This document shows positions 27,486-38,100 of a stretch of DNA of 64,000 nucleotides, in pieces. The position numbers and the translations under genes were made by a program. Source of the DNA: Callipepla californica brunnescens (taxonomy: Eukaryota > Chordata > Aves > Galliformes > Odontophoridae). A model generated the notes under the pieces. That model worked only from the letters and a program-made list of their open reading frames with translations. It ran no database searches and was not told the origin of the DNA. The stretch lies in assembly GCA_023055505.1 (NCBI GenBank), contig JALIRH010000014.1, positions 15,464,501-15,528,500 on the forward strand, given 5' to 3'. Each line of letters begins with the position of its first letter. The stretch's first letter is position 1.

Positions 27486-30169
27486 CTGGTGTACTGCAGT
27501 CAACGTTTGCTTCTTTCCCTTGGAGGCTAAAGACAAAGCAAAGGGCATTACACTGAAGGCTACTGTAAGCCTCTACCAGCTCCTTGCTCATTTGTGTTCT
27601 CTGACGACCATGAACCTGTGAATTTGGACCTAATGCATAACACAACAGTTGCTGGAGCCACGCTATATGCAAAATTCAGTTGCCTTGCCCTGGAAATTGT
27701 CTCCTAGCAGCACAGACCAGAAGATAAAGAATGTTAAAGATCAGCTTACCATGCTCCAACTGCAGATAAATTTGTACCAGATACACAAATTATCCCTTGA
27801 AATAATGGGTTGACACTTGAGAGGACACATACAGCACCTTCCCCATCCCTCCCCCAGCCCAATCTGCTCTCATCAGCCAGATTCCCATCTCTGCAAATCC
27901 AAGAACCTGAATTACAAACAAGGCCAACACAGAAGGAAAGGGCTAGTATGGAAGTCTCTAACATCAGTCATACTCAGACAGGGCAGCTCCAGAGGTGCCT
28001 GAAAAATAATATGTCTTGAAGTGTGGCATTAGGGTGCTATATGCTCAGCTATATACTGCTGCTGTGACCAGAGTTCCCGTAAAGGAACGAAGTTTATGAG
28101 AACTTCAGCATAGCTGGAAATACCATTGTGCGTAGTCACAGCAGTGAGGGGTGGAGGCAAGTGGGTACTTAGTTTGAGCTGAGCAATTTAAGAGGTTCTT
28201 AAGGAAAAACACATATGAGTCAAGTCAATCGTGACATTCCTGGCTGGTGTGAGCCATCAGAGTAGCTAGTGTGACCACAGACACAGCACCAGGCCAGCAC
28301 AGAAGGCAGACACACTGTGCCTTTTCCCCTTCTTGCAGCCAACCATAGCTGGTAGTTTCATTTGGAGCTGTTTACACGCTAAAGGCATTGCTCTGGGTAC
28401 AAACACATCTAAAGACTGTGTGGGCTGCTTCTCATGCTCAGAAAGTGCATTCTGCTGCTCAGGAGCCAATCCAGCATCCCATTTTCACTTCCAGAGAGCA
28501 GCTCCCGGGCGACTCTCTTCCGCTGACCTTCCCCAGTGAGGAACACCGCAGGACTTTGAAGATGCAGCCAATATTCCCAGTTCTCCTTGGCAAGGACCAA
28601 CATCTGCAGGGCGGCCATCCCACCTGGTGCTCACAGAGCAAAGGGGTGGGCTGCACGAAGCTCCCCCCAGGTCAGGCACAAAGTGCAATTGGAGAAATTG
28701 GAGTATTCCGACTGCAAGGTATCAAAACAACATGCACAGATGCAGGAAGCAAAGTGCTGGCAAGGCTCGGGCTGCAGGGAGCTGGCCTCCATTCTGCTGG
28801 CATCCACTGCATGCAGGCATGATGAGAAATCGCTGTTTAAAAGCTTCTTTTTGTTATGTTCTCTGCATTTGGGGAAACTTCAGTTTTGGAGCCTGTTACT
28901 GAAACCAAGTTGTTCTTCTTGCTGAAATGCCCCAAAAGTCTATGGAAATTTCAATATGGCAAAGGGAAGAGTGCTGCACAGCACAGACAAAGGTATCACT
29001 AAGTGGAAAGAAGAGCCCACCAACAATGCCTGGAAGGGAAACCACTGCCCAACCAGCTAACATATGCAAAGCACCAGAGATACAAATGCCAATGAAGAAT
29101 TCATGAAGGCGAAGGAGTTAATTAGAGAGACTTCAGTCTTAAGAAACGGTGACATGTATCACAGAGATAAATCATTCATTTTGGCCTCCGGCAGCACCTG
29201 CCTGCTGTCAGCCAGCTGGTTGAGACCTGAGACAGGGCTTGTGTGTCAGGGCAGGAGCAAAACCCGACTGTGTGTGCACAGGCAGTCAGGAGCTGGCAGA
29301 TGGTTGCAAGAACCTGAACCCTCACTCACTGGTACCAAAAGGACAGTGCAAGCACACCAGTCCAAGAACACTACAATTATTTTTTCAGCCTCCAGTGCAA
29401 TGTTTTTGACACCACGTGGAATTATGAAGGTCTTTTTGTCTATGTTCATTTTGAGCATCTGCTATGTCTCTTTGATAACAGCCTGGAGAAGGAGGGCACA
29501 TGCTGCTCAACCCCTGTGAGGTGCTCTTGGCCAGCTGATGTTGGGGTGATGTTGAGCTCAGGTAATGGCAGCACCCAGCAACATCCCACTGCTTCCATCT
29601 GAAATGGGCCATCACCTCCCAAACCCCTCCTGAGGATCACAACTTATGACTGCAAAAACAAAACCTACCTAGCTCTGCTAAAAATATAAGAGAATAGTTG
29701 TTCCCCTAAAGGAAAAATTTCCCAATTCACCATTTGAAATAACCCATAAAGTGGCATTTCCTTCGATTTCTCATTTCCTTTTATTTTTTCCATTGGTCTC
29801 ATCACATTCTCTTGTCTCATCTCATAGAGCAAGGCAAGAGGACAGTTGATCTGTTTTCCCTCTGCACTTCTTAATGTCCTCTTGATTGAAATCCACATTA
29901 ACTCTTAGGTACCCTAATCTCAGAGAACATCCATAAATACACATCCACTCCCACAAAAATCAACTGCTCTGAAATTTCTCTACCAAGTCAGTGAGACCTG
30001 AAGAGATCTCAGGTAAAGGCCTGGCATACCTTAGTATGTAACAAAAGAAGTGCTAACTGCTGAGCGTTTCTGCATGGCTGGTTAATTTGGTGCTTCTCAA
30101 CTCTGTGCAGCTCCAGGAGTCATCTAGTTACTATGCCTTTGCTACATGAGTACAGTTTGGGAATTATAC

Positions 30170-30285
30170 AATCTTAGAATCATTAAGGTTGGAAAATGAC
30201 CACTAAGATCATGAAGACCAACTGCCAGCCCATCACCGCCATGCCCACTCGGGCACAGCCCTCTCCTGCAGCATTAAGGCTCCAT
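30170..30285 (-). repeat. CR1 LINE fragment
   Basis: Reverse-complement CR1: 'cttagaatcattaaggttgg', 'gaccactaagatcatgaaga', then 'ccaactgccagcccatcacc'. It belongs to the same CR1 type as the copies near 27,400 and 60,500. Confidence 0.85.
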
Positions 30286-33200
30286 TCTGCTTCCAGATCA
30301 CTTTAGCAACAACTGCCCGCCTTAGAGCCAGCCAACTGCCAGGAGAGGCTGCCAAAGGCTTTTGGAAATAACCGTGAGCCGGACACAGCTTTGTCCCCGA
30401 GAATGAAGGTTGTGCAGCCCCAGATTTGGGGCAGGGAGCGGGGGCTGCATAGCAGCTTTACAAGCCCTGTCCCTTTCCCACTGCTGACGTGCAGTCCTAC
30501 AACATTGTTGTGTTCAATAATTGTGCATTTTTTCAGCCCCACCTTATTCTCTTGCTGATTTCTCATTTAATTTCAGCAACAAACACCAGTTCTACTTCAC
30601 CACATCAGCTCTCCATGCCATCCTCGCACGATGTTATGATGGATGGCAGCCCACTAATCTTCCATTAAACATTCGAAGTCTGCATCGTTAGCTCATTCAT
30701 TTTGTTTATCTTTAAAGACATTAACACATGCTTTCTATCCCAAGGGGGCAAAACACTCAGCATATGAAAAATACCCATCATTACCAAGACACAGCTCAGC
30801 AGAAAATGAAGAGATGGGCAGCACCTAGCCTGGCTGCAGCAGGCAGAGATAATTACGCTTGTAAAGGCTTTAAATAGTGAAGAATTTGACCTAATATCTT
30901 TAACTCTCCGTCCTGGAAAGTTTTGTTGCCACAGTTACAGGGCAATGTAAGCAGTAAGGAAAGCAAACTGTAAGGAAACCCTCAGCCTGCAGAGGAAGCC
31001 CTCTGTCACATGCTAGATTCACCCACCCGCAGAAGCTTGGGATGTTTTCCTGGAAATGTGAATCCATAGATGCAAAGAAAGAAGCCAGAAGGAGAGAATG
31101 GACACAGAGTGCATTGCTGCAATCATGCCTCTGCCTGGCAAGGTCAACCTGTGCTAGGGCAGTCCCCATTCTGGATGCCACCCACCATGCCAGGGATGAG
31201 GCTGTTGAACATGACTCAAACACGTTACCACTCCATCTCTTTGATGCAGAGGATGTCCTTAAAGAGCACAGAACAGCCCAGTGCTTTTCAAAAGTCCCTG
31301 AAGAGCTGCAGATGTGTCCCAGACACGCAGCACAACAGGTCAAGAGTGATGATGGGTCACCTGCTGCTCTTCTTGCTATTATAAGCTGCGGTAAATAGCC
31401 CCAGGTGCACTAAAAAGTTCAATGCCAGCCAACACAAATGTGCCAGATCCTCATCAACTCCCTCGAGTTCAAACACAGAGGCAGTGGGATAGGAAAGGGA
31501 GAAGGGGGAACAGAACCCCAGTGCTGTCCCAAGCAAGGTAAGAGCAGCTTTGTTCATCTTAGCCTTACTCTCTACAACACCACACGTGCCAGGTGAGCAG
31601 CAAAACAGCAATCCAACTCTTTGCAAGATTACATGCAAAAAATAAAAATAAAAAAATGCCTGCAATCGTTCTCAGCTAGATTGCCTACTGAAAGAACCAT
31701 ATAAACGCAAACTGTGCTCTCACACAAAAACAAATGCTAAGTGGTTACAGTCAAGGAAGTGAGTCAGTAGGAACTTTAAGCACAATTTACTATTTTCTCA
31801 ACATAAAACGCCACAGGCGAGATTAAACCTTTTGTTTGCATGTCGAGGTGATTCTCGGATCACCTGCCCAAAGCGTCAGGTCTCTGCTTGGCCGAGCTAT
31901 TGAAGCCCTTTTAATGATTCATGATGACGAGCTTCAAAGAGCTCCCACACACAACAAGAGACCAACTCGTTCTGATCTCAGCACAAAACTCCAGCTTGGT
32001 GAATAATTCAGGTCTGTGAAGAGAGCCGTCTTAAAACTGCTCCCAGGAGAAAGAGCACAGTCTAGATTTAATCTCATAATGGAAATAAAAATAAAAGGGA
32101 AAATATCAAAAGAAAGCAGTGACTGCAAAAACAATACGAGGTTTCTTTTGCAAAATTCATCCATTGTGAAACTCTGGAAGAGGGAATGCAGCTGTTTTCC
32201 CTGAATTATGTTTCATGTTTCCCAAGACAAAAGATGAAATCTAAAGCTTTGACTTTCAACTTAGGATAGACAGAAGGGATGACACAACTACTGTGCACGG
32301 CTACGGAGGCAAGAAAAAGGCTGTCTGGAGCAAAAGGTGGAAGCACAGCCTCAACCACATCCTCCAATGAGTGAGGACAACCCACAGGAACAGTTTGCAA
32401 CATGCTCCCAGACCTGATGGATTGCCCAAACCTGAAGCAATCTCCATTCACCTCAAGCCTGGGGCTGAGTTTTCTGCTGGCTCTGCCTCACACCCATGTC
32501 ACACGTCTGATGCCAAGCACAGAGAGACTGCAGAGCCAGAAAGCTCAAGAAATTAACTGCTCCATCCAGGAGAAAACCCTACATACAACATACAATTCAT
32601 CTGCATGCCTTAGTTCTGAATTTGAGAGAGAATTTAAGTCTGATTCCTTCCCCAGATTCCTGATGTGATACATGGGGATTATGTCACATTGTCACATCAC
32701 TCCAAAGGCTTCACCTTCTCCTCAGCCAGAGGAGGAGATTCTTAAAGACATCACTTTGCCTCAATAGCAGCAAATAACTTCAGATTAGTGGCCATTTGCA
32801 AACATTTCTCACCATGACAGCACCTTCATCTTTCTTGTGTGAAATGCTGTAGGAAATGCTCAAGGACAATTAATATAAGATGCCACTCACCCTACCAGAT
32901 TAACCAAAAATGGCAATAATTAAATATTTCTAATAACAAACACTGCAGTGCAAACACAGCAGCTCACCTGGAGCCCTCCCACTGCTGCATGGTGTGTTTT
33001 GGGGGAGCTGCTCTGTTCCAGCCCCAGCTCAGAGCACCTGAGGATGCCAGCACACCGTCAAGTTTGGGCTTTGCATCCAAAAGCACAAAGGTTTCACTCT
33101 CTCTCAGCCCACAAACCTTTCCTTTCTCTTAAATCCTTTAACCAAACCTTCTTCCTCCTCTGTGACCGTCATTTGGAGGTGGAGCAGGTGTCAGAGGCAG

Positions 33201-34260
33201 CCAGACGTGGCTGCCAAAATCTGTCACTCCTCAGCCAGAGACACCTTTGAGCTGTCAGGAGTAATTACTGTCAAGGTCAGCACATGGCACAGCAACAGCA
33301 AACTGCTCGGGCACACAGCACGTGGTTACCATACCCACACACATCCATTTCCCCATGTAAATCACAACTAAAGCAGCACTTTGCTCATTGCACAGCTCAC
33401 AAGCTTGGCTCCTCCAACACACGTTAACAAGAGTCATATCAGACAAGAGGGTTCGCTCCTGGAAAACTCAAGAATTTCCTTTTCTGCAGCCTGTACATGA
33501 GTTTCCCAGCCTGGGGGATGTTCAAATTGCTGACAGCTAAAGCTGCACCCAATTTTTATTAGTGGAGGGAAGATGACTGTCCCTTCCCACAGCTCAGTCT
33601 CTGCTTGGGACGAGCACAGCTCAGGGCTGCTCCCACACACACACAAAGCAAGCAATGACCCCAAGCTGCAGCAGGGCTGGGGAGGGGATGGATTTAAGCT
33701 GTATATCCCCAGTGCCCAACCAGCAACTGTTCTGGGATCCACCTTTTCCACTCTCCTACAGTTTCTCTCCTTCCCCATGTGAGCAGGGTGCTGCTAATGT
33801 CTTTCAGAGGTTTGCACCGAGCTCTCCCACACCTCGGGTGCACAATTTCATCACCAGGCCACAGCACAGACTTTTCTCTTCAATTTTGTTGCCACTGAAC
33901 AACACACAGAGCAAAACCTTTCCCAGCAGGGTTCAGCCCCAGGAGCTGCTTTAGAACAGCTCCAACACCCAAAGCCTAACAAACACTCCCGCACCTCTAC
34001 ACACCGAAATGAGCTTTTTTAACCCCAAAAGTCCCCTGCCACGTCCCCCGGGCTCCCCGAAGCAGGCTGTTCCCGGCGTGTCGGCACGTCCAGCATGAAA
34101 CCCAGTGCTTGGAACGAGGCAGAGAAACCGCCTGCGTGCAACGTGCAGGCTGCGTGTGGTACGGCTGTACTCAGTGCCTGCCAACACCCGACGGGAACGC
34201 GGCTGAACGGCCGCTGCCAATGGGAGGAAAAGAGCCGGGTGGGAAACTTCAAATGGAAGT

Positions 34261-34320
34261 GGGGCTGGGAAACGCCTAATGGGGCTGGGAGAGCGAAAAT
34301 AGGGCTGGGAGAGCGAAGCA
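34261..34320. repeat. Three-copy 20-bp tandem repeat upstream of CXCL14
   Basis: Three exactly 20-bp units (starting at 34,261, 34,281 and 34,301) share GGGCTGGGA; units two and three also share GAGCGAA. A decayed fourth start (GGGCTTG) follows at 34,321. The array lies about 0.65 kb upstream of the CXCL14 TATA-like box. It could act as a repeated protein-binding site or be a neutral minisatellite. Confidence 0.85.
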
Positions 34321-34789
34321 GGGCTTGCCGAGCCACGGGTGGGTTCGGGTGTTTGGGGGGGATGGAAGCAGGGTGCTGAGATTAGCCAGGCGGTTATCAG
34401 CACCGTGCTCTGAACGCATCATGAGATTGGGGACCCGAGCGCTCCTCAGCTCCACACGCAGAAGCGTGGAATTGGGATGCTGAGGATGCTGCTCGAGCCG
34501 ATAGTGAAATCGGAACCAGCCTCTGCAAGGTAGAAGGAACACGCACGTATTCCTCAAAGTTCCTGCCTGCTGTCACCTCGTTCTCCGCCCAAAATTCCTT
34601 CAGCGTCTGCTCAAGCCACCTTAAAACACCCCTATCTCCCGAAACACCCCATACCCTAAACCCACCGACCTCCACCCTCAGGAGCCCGGCGTAAACCTGC
34701 CCACCCATTCCCCCTCCTCTCCGCAAACCGGAGGTGCCTCCCGCAGCCAGGTGAGCCCCCTCCGACCCCCAATCCCAAAGCGGCCGTCC

Positions 34790-34960
34790 GCCAGAAGCCC
34801 AGCGGGGCCGCGGCAGCCGCATCCCCGCCCGCCCCGTCCCTCCCCGCCTCTCCCCCCGGGGCTGCGGAGCAGAGGGAGCCGCGCAGCCCCGCATGTTAAT
34901 GAGGCGGCAGCACGGGCAGAGGGAGCGCATTTAAAAGGAGACGAAGCGGGGAGGAGGGGG
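34790..34960 (+). promoter_or_regulatory. CXCL14: CXCL14 core promoter, CpG-rich with TATA-like box
   Basis: The segment is GC- and CpG-rich, with several CCCGCCCC/CCCCGCC-type SP1-like boxes at 34,825-34,860. A TATA-like TTTAAAA lies at 34,930-34,936, predicting transcription start near 34,960, 128 nt before the start codon. A homeodomain-type TTAATGAG lies at about 34,895. The TSS is inferred from TATA spacing and not observed. Confidence 0.65.
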
Positions 34961-35087
34961 GGAAAAAAAAGCGGCAGAGCTCGGGCAGCAGCACCGCCCG
35001 CAGTCGCTCTTTCCCACCTCGAGAACGGGGACCTGGGGACACGAGAGCGGACCCCGCTGTGTGCACTCGGGTACCTGCCGGCTCGCC
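34961..35087 (+). other. CXCL14: CXCL14 5' UTR (predicted)
   Basis: About 127 nt of GC-rich leader lie between the predicted start site and the initiator ATG. It has no upstream ATG, so the ATG at 35,088 is the first on the transcript. I recall that some human CXCL14 records use an in-frame upstream ATG that adds 12 residues; no such ATG is present here. Confidence 0.55.
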
Positions 35088-35151
35088 ATGAAGCTCCTGA
35101 CGGCAGCCTTGCTTCTGCTGTTCATCGCGATGTGCTTAGCCAGCGCGGAAG
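35088..35151 (+). other. CXCL14: CXCL14 coding exon 1 (signal peptide)
   Basis: 64 coding nt encode the start methionine and nearly all of the signal peptide. The exon ends GAAG before the donor GTAAGG at 35,152 and leaves a phase-1 junction that completes a glycine codon with exon 2. Confidence 0.95.
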
Positions 35152-38100
35152 GTAAGGGGATTTTTCTTTTTTTTTTTTTTTTTTTTTAAGCCTATTCTCG
35201 TTTAAAGCTCTCTCCAGGGTACGTCTTTTTTTTCCCCCCCTCCCTAAGAAGGACAGAGCGGTTCCCCGCGTGCCAGGATAAGTGGTGTATTAATTCCACG
35301 GTTTGAGGCAGCAGTGAGATTTTTTAAATATATATATATATATATTTTTTTTTCCCTAAAAGATAAAAGCAAAACTACGAAGTTGCATCCTCCTGGCACA
35401 CCCAGGTGCTGGGAGTGCACCTCGAATATCCCCCCCCCCAAAAAAAAAAACAAACAACAAAAACGAACGGCGATTTGCACAGGGAGCACAGAGCCAAGTT
35501 CGAAGCGCACGAACCCCACTGCTTTTGCCAGGGTCCGTTTTCTGCCGTGCACAATACCGGCGGCCAAAGAAACGCTCAGCTTTTGTCCGGCTGAGAATGC
35601 ACCGCAGCATCCGTGAGAGGAAAAAGGACTGAAAGTGCTCCAAACCCCGAGCGAGACACGAGCGAAATGAGAAAGTAGCCGAGAAGGGCATTTTGCTTTT
35701 TGGGTTCAACCCGAGTTCCCACATTCTCATTTCCTCCCGTTCAACACAATTACATCGAGTCCCAGCAGGTGCACTTCACAGAGCTCTCCCTATTTACCGA
35801 GCTTCAGAACTGCTCTAAAATACATTTCTCAGGGAAGATGCTACCTGTAGCAAAGAGAACACCACTCGTTTTAAGCAGGGCAGCCACACAAAACGCAGCT
35901 TCACCCCCCAGGGTGGGGGCATGGGGGATGCTGGGCACACCGGAGGGTGAGCAGATGCTTTCTCTTCCAGGCGTGAAGTGCAAGTGCTCAAGGAAAGGTC
36001 CAAAAATAAGATTCTCTAATGTACGGAAGCTGGAAATAAAACCGAGGTACCCATTCTGTGTGGAGGAGATGATTATGTAAGTTTCCCTTCATTTATTCTC
36101 TTTTACTATACGCTGAGTTATGTAGCTTTATACGGTGAGATCCTTCTTTGCTCTTTGCTTTTATCATTCTCTGGCATGCCAACTCACGGGAAAAAAAAAA
36201 AACACTCAGATGCAATAAATGTATAATTTTGATGAAAAATCTGACTATCAGTTTGTGACACTGTTGCCTGCTCCAAGGATTATGTGCAGAACAGATATCA
36301 GTAAAAGGAGAATCTTAAATCTGAGTGAACACAGGGACCGATACAACAGCAAGCTGCTTGTTGCTTGCAAAATCCAGGACTATTTACCAAGTTTTTCGGG
36401 ATGAGCAAAGAGAAAAATGAGAGCAGGACTTGCTTCTGCACAGTTTTATCCCAGAGTCCTCAGACCAACGCAGCCCCTGCGCTGCATGGGATCACCCAGC
36501 ACAGAACTCTCCTCCGAGCTGCACTGCCAGCCCTGAGCGATGCTGCTGGAAGCCTCAGAGCAATGCACAGCTAAGCAAGGCAGCCACAGGGATTTCCAGC
36601 ATCTCTGATGGAGAGGTTTTCTTCCCCCATTTTAAATATGAGTGGTTTGTCAGGCTTTTCTGTCCCTGCTTGGCTAACTTCAGATGCCCAACGAAACCCC
36701 AGTGCATGGAGCTGGATAATGGACAGAAGAATAACAGAGAAGACTGCCACAAGCTTGTCACCTACAATGGGGAAACGAAATGGTCCCAAGAGCAACCACG
36801 CACCCCAAAATGCTACAGTCTGACTCACTTCAGTGTTCACTCTGCAACCGCAGAAAGGACCTCAGCATCCTGCCCTGCACCATAACATCCCCAGGGCCCC
36901 ATCCTGCCCACCCCACCCTGCAGAGATACTGCCCAGGGCAGCAGGGTTTTGGGGAGCAGGGATGGATCTCCACATTGGCCTTCTCATTGACACTGGCATC
37001 CCTGTAAGCAGCCGAGCCAAGCTTGGCAGCCAGCAGAGGGGAGAACACCACGTGTGGAATAGATTTCATTCATGCAACTTCTCCTTTTCCATCAGGAAGT
37101 TGGGAAATCCCCAATGCCTGGGTTGCTATCCCAGCAGAGAGCTATGCAAATGCAGAGTGATGCTATTCAAGCCCACAGGGCTGCAGCAGCCGCTGGGACA
37201 GAGCTTTCTCACTCTCCCATGCTCCTGGAGACACCCATGGGCCAGTAGCATGCTGCCATTGCTGCCTTCCCAGCCACTCCACTGCAGCCTGAACAAGCTC
37301 AAATTAATATTCAGAGCCAAGGGATCTAGGAGTCTCTGGCAGAGGCACAGAAGAGCTGAATTCCTGCAGCCCAGTGTTTGTTGCTGTGGTGATAGTTTAA
37401 AATGAGTTGATGAAGCTGCTTCCCCTCCTGCTTTCCTCAAAAGCTCTTGTACCCCATACAAGAGAAACATGACAAGAGATTAGGTCTGGCAGATTAGAAG
37501 GAAGGGTGTGGATGCAGTTCAGAAAGGAACGTGTCTTCAGCCATGCACCCCCTGGCAGAGCCACGGTGCAGGGTGAGAGCTGAACTGAGCCCTAGCTCTG
37601 GTTAAAGCCTATCCAGATTCATGGCACACTAAGTAGGAGGCACTTCTTCCTCTCCGAGGAAGAAGTCTTAAAACAGCACCCATGGAAGAAATGAGGGAGG
37701 TTTAACATTTTGTCTGAAAGCAGCCATCCCTTTTGTGCATCTCCAAGAGTGGGACATACCTGGTGCTTATCCCAGAGCTGGAGAGGTGAATGTATCTGGG
37801 AGGACTTTGGCTCAAGGACCCTCAGACACTTAAATGCCACCTGAGGAAACCCTGTGGAGGTGTAAGCATCCATCCTGCACAGCCTCTCCTTGCAGCACAC
37901 CCAGACAGTCCTTCGTTCAGGATCTCACAATCTCTCTTCCTAAGCACATGCCACTAAACCCACCTGGCAGCATACCTGCACCCCAAAGTGGCACTGCCCA
38001 GCATGGCCCCCCATTGCTGTGCCCTCAGCACCAAGAACCACAGAGATCTCTCACGGACCCCACACTCGGCACCATCTCAGCCAAGGAAAACTTCAGAGAA

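Larger units (their letters stand above)
1..34790. other. Gene-poor intergenic flank upstream of CXCL14
   Basis: No coding exon can be supported here. ORFs reach at most 172 codons, resemble no family I recognise, and sit in non-periodic sequence. The stretch contains CR1 fragments, homopolymer and simple repeats (listed separately) and unique sequence. Several unique blocks are AT-rich and dense in TAAT-type homeodomain motifs, and look like conserved non-coding elements: about 1,555-1,655, 9,230-9,760, 10,885-11,185, 14,745-15,060, 20,780-21,010, 26,180-26,340 and 31,795-32,170. In mammals the region upstream of CXCL14 is also a long gene-free interval before SLC25A48. Low-expression lncRNA exons cannot be excluded from sequence alone. 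Confidence 0.7.

Noticed and set aside
29064..29519. 151-codon ORF with a hydrophobic segment near its end
   Set aside because: The single hydrophobic stretch is not enough. No family similarity, promoter or splice signals support it.
36833..37405. 190-codon ORF in CXCL14 intron 2
   Set aside because: It lies wholly inside a well-supported intron, with no domain or splice context.
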